Assembly (NCBI RefSeq): GCF_900996245.1
Contig: NZ_CAAJGK010000044.1
Location: 99,524-163,523 of the forward strand
DNA: 64,000 nt
From: Paraburkholderia sp. BCC1886
GTDB lineage: Bacteria > Pseudomonadota > Gammaproteobacteria > Burkholderiales > Burkholderiaceae
Reading direction: 5' to 3'
Positions 1-9,907 of the stretch are shown piece after piece. The notes under the pieces were generated by a model, which saw nothing but the letters and a program-made list of their open reading frames with translations, was not told the origin of the DNA and made no database searches. The position numbers and the translations under genes were made by a program. The first letter of the stretch is position 1, and every line of letters begins with the position of its first letter.

Positions 1-2452
1 ATTCGCCGCCCGCGTCGAGCATGGTCGCGAGCACGGGGTTGTCGCCGAACGCGTCGCGGTGCAGGCGGATCGCTTCTTCCGCGACGTCGAACAGGCCGAT
101 ACCGCCGACCTTCGACGAGGTTCCCTCGAAGTACTTCTTCACGAGGTTCTCGGACAGACCGACTGCTTCGAAAATCTGCGCGCCGGTGTAGGACATGTAA
201 GTCGAAATGCCCATCTTCGACATGACCTTCATGAGGCCCTTGCCCACGGCCTTGGTGAAGTTGTAGACCGCCTTTTCCGCCGACAGGTCGCCCTTCAGGC
301 CGCTCGCCATCTGGCCGAGCGTTTCCATCGCGAGGTACGGGTGCACGGCTTCCGCGCCGTAGCCCGCGAGCAGCGCGAAATGATGCGTTTCACGCGCCGA
401 GCCGGTTTCCACGACCAGACCCGCGCTCGTGCGCAGACCGTGCTGCACCAGATGCGTGTGAATCGCGGCCGTTGCCAGCAGCGCCGGAATCGCCACGTTG
501 TCGCGGTCGGTCTTGCGGTCCGACACGATCAGCATGTTGTAGCCGGACTTGACCGCGTCGGCCGCTTCCGCGCACAGCGACGCGAGGCGCGCTTCGATGC
601 CTTCCTTGCCCCACGCGACCGGATAGCAGATGTTCAGTTCGTACGAGCTGAACTTGCCGCCCGTGTACTGATCGATCTCGCGAATCTTCGCAATGTCCTT
701 GAAGTCGAGCACCGGCTGCGACACTTCGAGACGCATCGGCGGGTTGATGTTGTTCGTGTCGAGCAGGTTCGGCTTCGGACCGACGAACGACACCAGCGAC
801 ATCACCATGTTTTCACGGATGGGGTCGATCGGCGGGTTCGTGACTTGCGCGAACAACTGCTTGAAGTAGTGATAGAGCGTCTTGTTCTTGTTGGACATGA
901 CGGCCAGCGGCGAGTCGTTGCCCATCGAGCCGACCGCTTCTTCGCCGGCTTGCGCCATCGGCGCCATCAGGAACTTCAGGTCTTCCTGCGTGTAGCCGAA
1001 CGCCTGCTGGCGATCCAGCAGCGCAGCGGGTTCGCGGCGCTCGTTCGCGACGTCTTCGGCCTTCGGCTCGATTTCGTCGAGCTTGATGCGCACGGCGTCG
1101 ATCCAGCTCTTGTACGGCTTGGCGTTCGCGAGGTTGTCCTTCAGTTCCTTGTCGTCGATGATGCGGCCGTGTTCCATGTCGATCAGGAACATCTTGCCCG
1201 GTTGCAGACGCCACTTCTTGACGATCTTCGATTCGGGAATCAGCAGCGTGCCGGCTTCCGACGCCATGATGACGAGGTCGTCGTCCGTGACGATGTAGCG
1301 CGCCGGGCGCAGGCCGTTGCGGTCGAGCGTGGCGCCGATCTGGCGGCCGTCCGTGAAGGCGATCGCAGCCGGGCCGTCCCACGGCTCCATCATCGCGGCG
1401 TGGTATTCGTAGAACGCGCGGCGGTTGTCGTCCATCAGCGTGTGCTGTTCCCAGGCTTCCGGGATCATCATCATCATCGCGTGGACGAGCGGGTAGCCGG
1501 CCATCACCAGCAGTTCGAGACAGTTGTCGAACGACGCGGTGTCCGACTGGCCCGGATAGATGAGCGGCCAAAGCTTCGGCAGATCGTCGCCGAGCACGTG
1601 CGACGCGATCGCGCCGGTGCGGGCGTTCAGCCAGTTGACGTTGCCCTTCACGGTGTTGATTTCGCCGTTGTGGGCGATCATGCGGTACGGGTGAGCCAGT
1701 TCCCATGCCGGGAACGTGTTGGTCGAAAAGCGTTGATGCACCAGCGCCAGCGCCGAAACCGTCCGGTCGTCCTGCAAATCGCGGTAATACACGCCGACCT
1801 GACCGGCCAGCAGCAGACCCTTGTAGACCACCGTGCGCGCCGACATGGACGGCACGAAGTATTCCTTGCCGTGCTGCAGCTTGAGCGCCTGGATGCGGTG
1901 GCTCGCGGTCTTGCGGATGACGTAGAGCTTCCGTTCGAGCGCGTCGGTCACCATGATGTCCTTGCCGCGACCGATGAAGATCTGGCGGATCAGCGGCTCG
2001 CTCGCCTTCACCGTCGGCGAAATCGGCATGGTGTGGTCGACCGGCACGTCGCGCCAGCCGAGCACCACCTGGCCTTCGGCCTTCACCGTGCGCTCCAGCT
2101 CCTGTTCACAGGCGAGACGCGACGCGTGTTCTTTCGGCAGAAAGATCATACCGACGCCGTACTCGCCGTTCGGCGGCAGCACCACGCCCTGCTTGGCCAT
2201 CTCTTCGCGGTAGAAGCCGTCCGGAATCTGGATCAGGATGCCCGCGCCGTCGCCCATCAGCGGATCGGCGCCGACGGCGCCGCGGTGGTCGAGGTTCTCG
2301 AGGATCTTCAGGCCCTGCTGGACGATCTCGTGACTTTTCTTGCCCTTGATGTGAGCGACGAAGCCGACGCCGCAGGCGTCGTGCTCGTTTTGCGGGTCGT
2401 ACAGACCTTGCGCGGCGGGAACCGGGTGAGTCGGTTGCTGGTGGTCGTTCAT
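1..2452 (-). CDS. gltB: Glutamate synthase (NADPH/ferredoxin) large subunit, 5' part
   Basis: Large subunit of glutamate synthase, which makes two glutamates from glutamine and 2-oxoglutarate. About 817 N-terminal residues are present; the gene runs off the left edge, so the flavin and Fe-S parts are missing. The start ATG (2450-2452) gives a protein beginning MNDHQQ. The Ntn-type glutaminase nucleophile is visible as Cys27 in DACGVGF, so a 26-residue propeptide is expected to be removed, as is known for this family. The glutaminase domain fills roughly residues 27-430 (HQRFSTNTFPAW and HNGEINT motifs visible), followed by the central domain and the start of the FMN synthase domain. Promoter elements lie about 140 bp upstream. 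The family assignment is certain. Confidence 0.98.
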   Translation of the reverse strand, partial: MNDHQQPTHPVPAAQGLYDPQNEHDACGVGFVAHIKGKKSHEIVQQGLKILENLDHRGAVGADPLMGDGAGILIQIPDGFYREEMAKQGVVLPPNGEYGVGMIFLPKEHASRLACEQELERTVKAEGQVVLGWRDVPVDHTMPISPTVKASEPLIRQIFIGRGKDIMVTDALERKLYVIRKTASHRIQALKLQHGKEYFVPSMSARTVVYKGLLLAGQVGVYYRDLQDDRTVSALALVHQRFSTNTFPAWELAHPYRMIAHNGEINTVKGNVNWLNARTGAIASHVLGDDLPKLWPLIYPGQSDTASFDNCLELLVMAGYPLVHAMMMMIPEAWEQHTLMDDNRRAFYEYHAAMMEPWDGPAAIAFTDGRQIGATLDRNGLRPARYIVTDDDLVIMASEAGTLLIPESKIVKKWRLQPGKMFLIDMEHGRIIDDKELKDNLANAKPYKSWIDAVRIKLDEIEPKAEDVANERREPAALLDRQQAFGYTQEDLKFLMAPMAQAGEEAVGSMGNDSPLAVMSNKNKTLYHYFKQLFAQVTNPPIDPIRENMVMSLVSFVGPKPNLLDTNNINPPMRLEVSQPVLDFKDIAKIREIDQYTGGKFSSYELNICYPVAWGKEGIEARLASLCAEAADAVKSGYNMLIVSDRKTDRDNVAIPALLATAAIHTHLVQHGLRTSAGLVVETGSARETHHFALLAGYGAEAVHPYLAMETLGQMASGLKGDLSAEKAVYNFTKAVGKGLMKVMSKMGISTYMSYTGAQIFEAVGLSENLVKKYFEGTSSKVGGIGLFDVAEEAIRLHRDAFGDNPVLATMLDAGGE

Positions 2453-2590
2453 GGGGACACCGTCTGTGAGGGGCCGGACAGGCCGTTAAACCGTTTTTCT
2501 AGTGCGCGGATGAAGTGCCCGGAGGACCTCGACACCGCGGCGGCGCTCTGTACGCTGAATCCTACGCGTATCAAAAAAGCCGGAATTCGG

Positions 2591-2620
2591 AATATACGCG
2601 ACGAATCAAAGGAATAGCAA
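2591..2620 (-). promoter_or_regulatory. Candidate sigma70 promoter of gltB
   Basis: On the minus strand TTGCTA (2615-2620) and TATATT (2591-2596) are separated by 18 bp, about 140 bp before the gltB start. It fits a sigma70 promoter with a leader of about 130 nt. The rest of the gap 2453-2758 holds only this and the RAYT terminator. Inferred from sequence only. Confidence 0.45.
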
Positions 2621-2707
2621 ATAAAACGTGATGGTCGATCCCCAATTATCAGGTTGGTGCATCGGGCATCATTTTTAATAGTGCCATATTATAAACGTGC
2701 AAAAGAA

Positions 2708-2729
2708 AACGGCATGCGAAGATGCCGTT
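2708..2729 (-). terminator. Rho-independent terminator after the RAYT gene
   Basis: An 8-bp perfect stem (2708-2715 with 2722-2729, loop GCGAAG) is followed on the minus strand by a T-rich run (TTTTCTTTTG). It lies about 30 bp past the stop of the upstream transposase-like gene and would insulate gltB from it. Confidence 0.75.
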
Positions 2730-2758
2730 CTTAGATAGTGCGTTGATGCGAAACCGTT

Positions 2759-3466
2759 TTATTGCGTCTGCGGCGTTTCGCGCACCTTGCGCGGCCGCCC
2801 GCGCGGCAGCGGCGACACACGGCGGTTGGCGGCTCGCGCCGCCCATTCGCGGTAGGTTTCGCTGCCCAGCACCCAGCCTTTTAGCGTGGCCTGCTGGAGC
2901 TGGCTGGCTTCGCGTTCGTCGAGCGGCTGCTCGCACAGTTCGCGATACGCGCGCTGCCGTTCGAACGGCGTATTGCCGAGCGACCAGTAAAGAGGATGGT
3001 CGGTAATCAGACTGTCGAGCGTCAGGCCGATATGGTGGCGGTAACTCGACCAGCGGTAATCTTCGGGTGAATTCACGAGTCCGGCGCGCACCGGGCACAT
3101 TTCCACGACCCGACTCGCCAGCAGAAAATAACGCTCGCCTTCAATGACCGTGGCGCGGTAGCGACCTTCCCACAGCGTGCCGCGCCGCGCGTAGCGGCGG
3201 TTGAAGTGCGCCACGTAGCGCCGGCCCACGGCCTGCATCGCTTTGGGCAGGCTCGACTCTTCGGTGGGCGTCACCAGCAGTTGCACCGCGCCGGGCATCA
3301 GCGCGTAGGCGTGAATGGAAAGATGGTGGTCGCGCGAAGCCGCTTTCAGACAGTCGATGAACAGCTCGTAGTCCTGGTCGTCGACGAAAGCGGGCTGCTG
3401 ATCCAGGCCACGAAGGATGACGTGCTGCGGCTGGTCAGGAACATAGAGACGTGCAAGCCGTGCCAT
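2759..3466 (-). CDS. REP-associated tyrosine transposase-like protein (Y1_Tnp/RAYT) with degenerate HUH motif
   Basis: A 235-residue protein of the IS200-like/RAYT family, which normally cuts single-stranded DNA next to REP hairpins. Family landmarks are clear: QHVILRG near residue 15, the catalytic-type Tyr84 in RRYVAHFNRRY, the GTLWEGRY block (96-103), and VRAGLV..PEDYRWSSYRHH (126-145). The expected HUH motif, usually MPNHVHLLL in this family, reads MPGAVQLLV here (residues 57-65), so both metal-binding histidines are replaced by Ala60 and Gln62. The C-terminus is basic (RGRPRKVRE). No terminal repeats or target duplications were seen, and the gene has its own terminator. This suggests a domesticated DNA-binding protein rather than an active transposase, but its function is unknown. 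Confidence 0.85.
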   Translation of the reverse strand: MARLARLYVPDQPQHVILRGLDQQPAFVDDQDYELFIDCLKAASRDHHLSIHAYALMPGAVQLLVTPTEESSLPKAMQAVGRRYVAHFNRRYARRGTLWEGRYRATVIEGERYFLLASRVVEMCPVRAGLVNSPEDYRWSSYRHHIGLTLDSLITDHPLYWSLGNTPFERQRAYRELCEQPLDEREASQLQQATLKGWVLGSETYREWAARAANRRVSPLPRGRPRKVRETPQTQ

Positions 3467-3660
3467 GCTGGAATATCCGATTGTCGCGTTGGTACACGTT
3501 GGTACATACCCGAAGGTCCGAAGAACCGCTTCGCCCGGAACGGCGCGGCGCGGCCCGGCGAAAAACCACGCGGGGCTTAGGGCGAAAGCTCTAATTGGCG
3601 CATATGGTTTGTTTCAAACGTTCTGGTCATAATGAGCGGGCCTTTTCTGGAGGAGCACAC

Positions 3661-4386
3661 ATGAATTTAAAACAGGCCGTATCGGGGATCGCAGCGTTAG
3701 CCTGCATGTCGACAGCAGCACACGCACAATCGGCCGGAACTTTCTACGTCACCACGGGCTGGTTCCATCTCGCACCGCAATCGAGCAGCCAGCCGCTGCA
3801 GGTGACGAGTATCGGCGGTAGCCCGACCAGTATCACCGAACCCAACACCGGCGCCTCGCTGGGTTCTGCCGACACCATCGGCCTCACCGCCGGTTATTTC
3901 ATTACCGACCACATTGCGACGGAATTCGTGATTGGCTACCCGCCGTCGTTCGATCTGAACGGCACCGGTAACCTGGAGCAGTTCGGCAAGCTCGGCCAGG
4001 CCAAACAATGGAGCCCGACGCTGCTGTTCAAGTACTACTTCAACAAGCCGACCGCCTCGTTCCGCCCTTACCTGGGTGTCGGTGTGAGCCGGATCTGGTT
4101 CACCGACGAAAAAATCACCAATGGCGTTTTCGAGGCCAACGTGCTGCATGGTCCGACCAGCGTCACTACGGATAGTTCGTGGGAGCCGGTCTTTAATGCG
4201 GGCTTCACTTACGCGTTCAATCAGCACTGGTTCGCGGGCGTGTCGGTGTCCTACCTGCCGCTTAGCACCACCGCCAAACTGAACAGTGCGGCTGCGACGC
4301 CGGTCGGAACGCTGAACGTGCAATCGCAAACCAAGATCAAGCTGAACCCGATCGTCACCTACGTCAACATCGGTTACCGTTTCTAA
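3661..4386 (+). CDS. OmpW family outer membrane beta-barrel protein
   Basis: A 241-residue precursor with a signal peptide of about 22 residues ending in AAHA before QSAG. The body has OmpW traits: TFYVTTGWFHLAP near the N-terminus, FITDHIATEFVIGYP, LGQAKQWSPTLLFKYYF, FRPYLGVGVSRIWF, and a terminal strand ending in YRF with an aromatic last residue, as in barrels recognised by the BAM complex. The family forms small eight-stranded porins. The ATG at 3661 was chosen over the in-frame start at 3595 because it has a strong ribosome binding site (GGAGGAG) and starts the signal peptide. A terminator follows. The substrate is unknown. Confidence 0.93.
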   Translation: MNLKQAVSGIAALACMSTAAHAQSAGTFYVTTGWFHLAPQSSSQPLQVTSIGGSPTSITEPNTGASLGSADTIGLTAGYFITDHIATEFVIGYPPSFDLNGTGNLEQFGKLGQAKQWSPTLLFKYYFNKPTASFRPYLGVGVSRIWFTDEKITNGVFEANVLHGPTSVTTDSSWEPVFNAGFTYAFNQHWFAGVSVSYLPLSTTAKLNSAAATPVGTLNVQSQTKIKLNPIVTYVNIGYRF

Positions 4387-4465
4387 CGCTTCCGGCCGAT
4401 AACGCTGAAATTTAGGGTCGTCCACGTGGGTTGATTTAGGGTAGTCGAATTTTCGCCGCTTGAAC

Positions 4466-4493
4466 AACGCCGTCATGGATCGATGACGGCGTT
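4466..4493 (+). terminator. Rho-independent terminator after the ompW-like gene
   Basis: An 11-bp perfect stem AACGCCGTCAT/ATGACGGCGTT with a 6-nt loop, followed by TTGCATT, about 80 bp after the stop. The rest of the gap 4387-4730 shows no gene or recognisable site. Confidence 0.8.
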
Positions 4494-4730
4494 TTGCATT
4501 CCGGCGCAGGCGGCGTTGGCCAATCCTGACTGTTGTAAATCTGACCCGCCAATTGCAGGTCCGTGCACGATATGCCGGCGATCAGAGCGGCGTTTCAAGC
4601 CCGAAGCGCCTATGTAGCAAGGTTTTCCGCCTTTGGCACCGAAGTTGCGTCCGCTTGGTGTTTCCCACGTCTCTTCGCATAGCTGAGCGCGGCGGCGCGG
4701 GTCCATTTCACCCTCATCGACGGAGCGACC

Positions 4731-5111
4731 ATGACAACACTTCCGAATACGCGAGACGCCCTCGGCGAATCCTGGACTAGCACCAGCCGCCGTGCGCGGC
4801 GTATTGCTCGCCACAGCCGCCATGCGGCCGAAGACATTGCAGGTGAACTGCGTACGCTGATGTCGGAACTGGAATCCACCTTGACGGACGGCACGCAAGC
4901 CGACGCGGTGGCACTGCGTAGCAAGCTGCGCAAACAGATCGAGACCGCCCGCGCCCGTCTGAACGACACGCGCGAAGCCGTGCGCGAACGCGCCGAAGTC
5001 GCCATTTCCGACGCGGACGATTACGTGCGCGAAAATCCGTGGCAGACGATTGCGATCGTCGGCGGCGTGGCGCTGATTGCCGGCGCGCTGTTCGCGTCGC
5101 GCCTGCGCTAA
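4731..5111 (+). CDS. DUF883 family (ElaB/YqjD-like) membrane-anchored protein
   Basis: A 126-residue protein with a long charged helical region (about residues 20-95, rich in Arg, Glu, Ala and likely coiled coil) followed by the family hallmark DYVRENPWQTIAI and one C-terminal membrane helix of about 18 residues (IVGGVALIAGALFA) ending in SRLR. Relatives such as E. coli ElaB and YqjD are tail-anchored inner-membrane proteins; YqjD is reported to bind ribosomes in stationary phase. Whether that holds here is inference. A GGAG ribosome binding site lies just upstream. The gene stands alone and converges on dgt. Confidence 0.9.
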   Translation: MTTLPNTRDALGESWTSTSRRARRIARHSRHAAEDIAGELRTLMSELESTLTDGTQADAVALRSKLRKQIETARARLNDTREAVRERAEVAISDADDYVRENPWQTIAIVGGVALIAGALFASRLR

Positions 5112-5195
5112 GCGCAGCGTGTAGAGGGTGGGGCGGCAGCTGGACCGGCTGCCCGTTCCTGCCTCGCGAAGGGGCGGCCCATTCCGCCCCAATCC

Positions 5196-6416
5196 CTAGT
5201 TGTCGTCCATTACGAACAGGCGCCGGTATTCCTTCAGCGCGTACCTGTCCGTCATTCCCGCGATGTAATGAGCGATCAGCCTCGGCTGATTGGCGACATC
5301 CTCTGCCTGATATCCCGGCGGCAGTAGCCGCGGGTCTTCCGTGAACGCGTCGAAAAGCCCCAATACGACGCGCCGTGCCTTGTTGGCCATCCGCATCACG
5401 CGATAGTGGCGATACAGATTCGTGAACAGAAACCGCTTCAGCAGACTCGCCTGCCGGGCAATCGCTTCGCTGTGCGCGACCAGCATCGGTGAGGCCCGCA
5501 CGTCGTCCAGCGACGCCGGTGCATGGCGCTGCAGATTGAGCCTCGTCGTGTCGATCAGATCGACGATCAACGTATTGATGACCCGCCGCACGGTCTCGTG
5601 AATCAGCCGGCGTCCTTCGATCCGCGGGAAATCGCGTTGCGCGGCCTCGTAGTGGGTCTGCCACAGCTCGACTTCGGCAAGCTGCCCGATCGTGAGCAGC
5701 CCCGAGCGCAAACCGTCGTCGACATCGTGGTTGTTGTACGCGATCTCATCCGCGAGATTGGCGATTTGCGCTTCGATGGATGGCTGACGCCCTTCCAGAA
5801 AGCGCTCGCCGAGTGCGCCCAGGCGCCGCGCATTCTCGCGCGAACAATGCTTGAGAATCCCTTCGCGCGTCTCGAAGCAAAGATTCAGACCGTCGAACGC
5901 GCCGTAGTGCTCTTCCAGATCGTCCACCACCGCGAGGCTTTGCAGGTTGTGCTCGAATCCGCCGTGCTCGCGCATGCATTCGTTGAGCGCGTCCTGTCCG
6001 GCATGGCCGAACGGCGTATGACCGAGGTCGTGTGCCAGCGAAATTGCTTCGACCAGATCTTCGTTGACGCGCAGGTTACGCGCCACCGAGCGCGCGATCT
6101 GCGCGACTTCGAGGCTATGCGTGAGCCGCGTGCGGAACAGATCGCCCTCGTGATTCACGAAGACCTGGGTTTTGTACTCGAGCCGCCGGAACGCCGTCGA
6201 ATGGACGATGCGGTCGCGATCGCGCTGGAATTCGGTGCGCGCGCTCGGCGCGCCTTCGGGATAGCGCCGCCCGCGCGACTGCGCGGAATGCGCCGCGTAG
6301 GGGGCGAGGTGCGCCTCCAGCGCTTCCTGCGACAGCTCGCCGCTCACCGCGGTCGCGGTGGCTAAGGCCGGGGCTGCCGGGTCATGCTGTCCATCTTCGC
6401 TGCGCCTGTCAGTCAC
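5196..6416 (-). CDS. dgt: Deoxyguanosinetriphosphate triphosphohydrolase-like protein (HD domain)
   Basis: A 406-residue HD-superfamily dNTP triphosphohydrolase, expected to hydrolyse dGTP or other dNTPs to the nucleoside and triphosphate. The metal site is visible as His100 ([11 protein letters not shown]), His129-Asp130 (SLAHDLGH) and the GHTPFGH motif at 132-138. An N-terminal extension of about 45 low-complexity residues precedes the conserved [20 protein letters not shown] block. It matches the dgt-like subgroup, shorter than E. coli Dgt, so true substrate preference is uncertain. It lies 70 bp downstream of aroB on the same strand and could be the last gene of the pil-aroKB transcript. 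Confidence 0.93.
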   Translation of the reverse strand: MTDRRSEDGQHDPAAPALATATAVSGELSQEALEAHLAPYAAHSAQSRGRRYPEGAPSARTEFQRDRDRIVHSTAFRRLEYKTQVFVNHEGDLFRTRLTHSLEVAQIARSVARNLRVNEDLVEAISLAHDLGHTPFGHAGQDALNECMREHGGFEHNLQSLAVVDDLEEHYGAFDGLNLCFETREGILKHCSRENARRLGALGERFLEGRQPSIEAQIANLADEIAYNNHDVDDGLRSGLLTIGQLAEVELWQTHYEAAQRDFPRIEGRRLIHETVRRVINTLIVDLIDTTRLNLQRHAPASLDDVRASPMLVAHSEAIARQASLLKRFLFTNLYRHYRVMRMANKARRVVLGLFDAFTEDPRLLPPGYQAEDVANQPRLIAHYIAGMTDRYALKEYRRLFVMDDN

Positions 6417-6486
6417 CGGAATCTCCGAAACATGGGCGGCGCCTCAGTTGCGCGTGCGTGCTGCCTTGCGTTGGCTGCGCCGACGA

Positions 6487-7563
6487 TCAGACGGCGGCGG
6501 CCAGCGTGGCGCGCACGTCAGCGTCGGGCGCCTGGGTGATCAGCGTCTCACCGAAACGCTTCAACAGAATGAATTTGATCGCGCCGGCTTCCGCCTTCTT
6601 GTCGACCTGCATGAGTTCGACATAACGCGAATCGCCGAGCGCGGGTGCGCGGGTCGGCAGGTGCGCGGCGACGATCACGTCGACCAGACGCCGGCGCGCG
6701 GCTTCGTCGAGATAGCCCAGACGCACGGACAGGTCCGCCGCCATCACCATCCCGCAACCGACCGCTTCGCCATGCAGCCACTCGCCATAGCCGAGACCGG
6801 CTTCGATCGCATGACCGAACGTGTGGCCAAAATTGAGAATGGCGCGCAAGCCGCCTTCACGCTCGTCCTGCGCCACCACCGACGCCTTGATCTCGCACGA
6901 ACGCTTGACCGCCTCCGCCAGCGCCGCCGGCTCGCAGCGATTGAGCGCGTCCACATTCGTTTCGATCCAGCGAAAAAAACCGGCGTCGGCAATCGCGCCG
7001 GTCTTGATGACTTCCGCGACGCCCGCCGCGAGTTCGCGCGCCGGCAGCGAACGCAGTGCGCCGATATCGGCGATCACGGCTTGCGGCTGGTAGAACGCCC
7101 CGATCATGTTCTTGCCGAGCGGATGGTTGATACCGGTCTTGCCGCCCACCGACGAATCCACCTGCGACAGCAAGGTGGTGGGCACCTGGATGAACGGCAC
7201 GCCGCGCATGTAGCAGGCTGCCGCAAACCCCGTCATGTCGCCGATCACGCCGCCGCCCAGTGCGATCAACGTCGTCTTGCGATCGGCGCGCGAGCCGAGC
7301 AGCGCGTCGAAAATCAGATTGAGCGTGTCGAGATTCTTATACGCTTCGCCGTCCGGCAGCACGACGGTCGACACCTGCTTGCCGAGCGGCGCGAGCGCAG
7401 TTCGCAGCATGTCGCCATACAGGGGATCGACGGTGGTGTTGGTGACGATGGTGACCGAGCTGCCGCCAATATGCGGGGCGAACAACGCGGTCTGGCCGAT
7501 CAGGTCGGCACCGATATGGATGGGGTAGGCGCGCTCGCCCAGTTCGACATTGACGGTAATCAT
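6487..7563 (-). CDS. aroB: 3-dehydroquinate synthase
   Basis: Converts DAHP to 3-dehydroquinate in the shikimate pathway, using NAD+ and a divalent metal. The 358-residue product starts [18 protein letters not shown], as in its relatives. Visible blocks are [37 protein letters not shown], the metal-binding region AEVIKTG and [13 protein letters not shown]. Translation could also begin three codons earlier at 7572, where the ATG overlaps the aroK stop as TAATG; I kept the shorter, family-typical start. It is tightly coupled to aroK, as in many proteobacteria. Confidence 0.96.
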   Translation of the reverse strand: MITVNVELGERAYPIHIGADLIGQTALFAPHIGGSSVTIVTNTTVDPLYGDMLRTALAPLGKQVSTVVLPDGEAYKNLDTLNLIFDALLGSRADRKTTLIALGGGVIGDMTGFAAACYMRGVPFIQVPTTLLSQVDSSVGGKTGINHPLGKNMIGAFYQPQAVIADIGALRSLPARELAAGVAEVIKTGAIADAGFFRWIETNVDALNRCEPAALAEAVKRSCEIKASVVAQDEREGGLRAILNFGHTFGHAIEAGLGYGEWLHGEAVGCGMVMAADLSVRLGYLDEAARRRLVDVIVAAHLPTRAPALGDSRYVELMQVDKKAEAGAIKFILLKRFGETLITQAPDADVRATLAAAV

Positions 7564-7571
7564 ACGGAGCA

Positions 7572-8123
7572 TTATGACGCAGGGTGTTTGGCGACGCCGG
7601 CCATCTCGAGCTGCATCAGCACCATATTGACCAGCCCGCTGACCGAAGGCCGGCCGGTTTCGATGACGAAATGCGCGCATTCGCGGTACAGCGGATCGCG
7701 CACTTCGTAGAGCGCTTCGAGCCGCGCTTTGGGGTCTTCGGTTTGCAGCAGCGGGCGATTCTTGTCGCGCCGCGTACGCAGCCACAGGTCGTGCGGATTC
7801 GCGCGCAGGTAGATGACCACGCCGCGATTTTGCAGCGCTTCGCGGTTTTCCGGCCGCAATACCGCGCCGCCGCCGGTGGCCAGCACGATCTTGTCGCGCC
7901 CGGTAAGGTCGGAAATGACGTGCGCTTCGCGATCGCGAAACCCCCTCTCGCCTTCCAGTTCGAAAATCACCGGGATCCGCGCGCCCGTGCGGGCCTCGAT
8001 TTCATGATCGGAATCGAAGAACGGGCGGTCGAGACGGCGCGCAATGGCCCGGCCCACGGTGGTTTTGCCTGCCCCCATGAGCCCTACGAAAAATACATTG
8101 GCGTGTGCGTCCCGCGCTTGCAA
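7572..8123 (-). CDS. aroK: Shikimate kinase
   Basis: Phosphorylates shikimate with ATP. The 183-residue product has the Walker A motif GLMGAGKTT (residues 14-22), the shikimate-binding [18 protein letters not shown] and the [11 protein letters not shown] loop. The start is read as TTG at 8123, because an AGAGGAA ribosome binding site sits correctly before it and no ATG in frame fits the protein N-terminus. Its stop codon overlaps the upstream alternative ATG of aroB. It follows pilQ by 107 bp on the same strand. Confidence 0.95.
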   Translation of the reverse strand: MQARDAHANVFFVGLMGAGKTTVGRAIARRLDRPFFDSDHEIEARTGARIPVIFELEGERGFRDREAHVISDLTGRDKIVLATGGGAVLRPENREALQNRGVVIYLRANPHDLWLRTRRDKNRPLLQTEDPKARLEALYEVRDPLYRECAHFVIETGRPSVSGLVNMVLMQLEMAGVAKHPAS

Positions 8124-8230
8124 CGGTGTTCCTCTGGCTAATCCGGTATGGTTCGTGCCGCAGCTTACTGGCAAAGCGGCCGGCTTGTCGAGCCTGCGGG
8201 CCGCCGCCGGCAGGCGCCGCACGCGTGCCC

Positions 8231-9907
8231 CTAATTCGTCTGAACGACGCGCGGCGTGATGAAAACCGCCAGTTCGCTGCGCTGGTCCCGATGCGCCCGA
8301 TGGCGAAACAGCGCCCCGAGGAGCGGTATTTTGCCCAGGAGCGGCACGCGAGTCACATCGTCCCGGTCGTCGGTGGCATAAATGCCGCCGATCGACACCG
8401 TACCACCATCCTCCACTTCGACGCGCGTTTGCACGTGTTTGGTGTTGATCGCCGGGCCGGCGTCGGTCTGCTCGCCGACGCTGTCCTTGGCGACGTCCAG
8501 GTCGAGCACCACCCGGCCGTCCGGCATGATCTGCGGCTCGACTTCGAGCTTGAGCGTGGCGCGGCGGAACTGCACGCCCGACACACCCTGCCCGACCTTG
8601 GCCTGATAAGGCAGCTCGGTGCCCTGCTCGACCACCGCCTTCATCCGGTCGGCCGTGACCACGCGCGGACTCGACACGATCTCGCCGCGCCCCTCGGCTT
8701 CGAGCGCACTCAACTCGAGATTCAGAAGCCGCGTCGCGCCGGCCGCGAACAGCGTCAGCCCGGCGGTAGCCGCATCGAAACCGGCAATCGGCCGTGCCGA
8801 CAGATCGTACAGAAGCCCCTCGGCGCCGCCCGTCAAGCCGCGCGCGCTGCCGTCGGCGCTGGTCGCCGCCATCGACAGACGGATGCCGAGATTGCGCGAA
8901 AAGCCATGCTCGCCCTCGACGATGCGCGCTTCGATCAGCACCTGGCGGGTCGGCCGGTCGACGGAATCCAGCAACGCGGCGATCTGCGCGAGGCGTCCTT
9001 GCAGATCGGTGACGAATAACAGGTTGGTACGCGGATCGGCGGTTGCGGCGCCGCGTTTGGACAGCACGCGCTGGTTGCCCGCGCCGGTCAAGAGACGCCG
9101 CACGTCTTCCGCGCGCGCGTAGTGCAGCTGGAACGTGCGGCTCGCGAGCGGCTCCAGATCGGCGGCTCGCGCGTGGGCCTCGAAGCGTTGCCGTTCGCGC
9201 GCGGACAACTCGGTGACCGGCGCAATCCAGATCACGTTGCCGCGACGCTCCATCGCCAGGCCGTTGACGTCGAGCAGCGTATCGAACGCGTTGCGCCACG
9301 GCACCTTGTCGAGCCGCAAGGACACGGTGCCGCGCGCCTTGTCGCTGGCAACGATGTTCAGGCCGGTGAATTGCGCAAACGCGTTCAGTACGGCGCCGAG
9401 TTCCGCGCGCTGGAAATTCAGCGAGATCGGCTTGTCGTCGGGCGCGAGACCGGCGTCGGCGGCGGTTCGCGGCGCATCGCTCAGGCGCCTCGCCGGCGGC
9501 AACGGGACGGGCGGACCTTCCAGCGTCGACGAGGCGGCGCTCTCGCGAGCCGACGCAGAAGCCGGGCGGCTGCGCAGCGGCACCGAACCGTCGGCGTCGA
9601 GGAAGGGATTGTCCGCGGAGTCGCCGTCGATGGCGGCGGTTGCTGTTGTGTTGCCAGCGACGGATGGATCGTCGGTCTGAACGGTTCGAAACGGATTGGC
9701 GGCCAGCTCGGCAGCGGCCTCTGCGCCAGCCTCGCCGCCGCCCGGCAACGGCAACGCGTGATAAGGCGCCGTAGTTTCGTCGAGCGGCATGGAGGGCGGA
9801 AGTGGCGGCGTCGAGGCCTGCGCGAACGCAGTCCAGGTGGCGAATCCGATCGTCCCAGCCAGGCATGTCGTCACCCGGGCGCGCCAGCGCGGCGCGGATC
9901 TCGTCAT
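8231..9907 (-). CDS. pilQ: Type IV pilus secretin PilQ (short form)
   Basis: Outer-membrane secretin through which the type IV pilus is extruded. The 558-residue protein has an apparent signal peptide ending near AFAQA, about 130 residues of Pro/Ala/Asp-rich linker, an STN domain (about 155-225: [27 protein letters not shown]), one NolW-type N domain with [15 protein letters not shown], and the secretin core from about 320 with [32 protein letters not shown] and [16 protein letters not shown] see no N-terminal AMIN domains, which in Pseudomonas PilQ bind peptidoglycan; the protein is correspondingly shorter than the usual 700 or so residues. The start overlaps the upstream pilO-pilP stop by 4 bp. 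Confidence 0.94.
   Translation of the reverse strand: MTRSAPRWRARVTTCLAGTIGFATWTAFAQASTPPLPPSMPLDETTAPYHALPLPGGGEAGAEAAAELAANPFRTVQTDDPSVAGNTTATAAIDGDSADNPFLDADGSVPLRSRPASASARESAASSTLEGPPVPLPPARRLSDAPRTAADAGLAPDDKPISLNFQRAELGAVLNAFAQFTGLNIVASDKARGTVSLRLDKVPWRNAFDTLLDVNGLAMERRGNVIWIAPVTELSARERQRFEAHARAADLEPLASRTFQLHYARAEDVRRLLTGAGNQRVLSKRGAATADPRTNLLFVTDLQGRLAQIAALLDSVDRPTRQVLIEARIVEGEHGFSRNLGIRLSMAATSADGSARGLTGGAEGLLYDLSARPIAGFDAATAGLTLFAAGATRLLNLELSALEAEGRGEIVSSPRVVTADRMKAVVEQGTELPYQAKVGQGVSGVQFRRATLKLEVEPQIMPDGRVVLDLDVAKDSVGEQTDAGPAINTKHVQTRVEVEDGGTVSIGGIYATDDRDDVTRVPLLGKIPLLGALFRHRAHRDQRSELAVFITPRVVQTN

Noticed and set aside
59..2617. 852-residue open frame antisense to gltB
   Set aside because: The minus strand encodes an excellent GltB with catalytic Cys; the plus frame is its mirror.
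2759..3466. Active insertion sequence at the RAYT gene
   Set aside because: No inverted ends, target duplication or second copy was seen, and the catalytic histidines are gone.
5171..5190. GC hairpin between the DUF883 gene and dgt as a terminator
   Set aside because: A 7-bp GGGGCGG/CCGCCCC stem exists but lacks a T-run in either direction.
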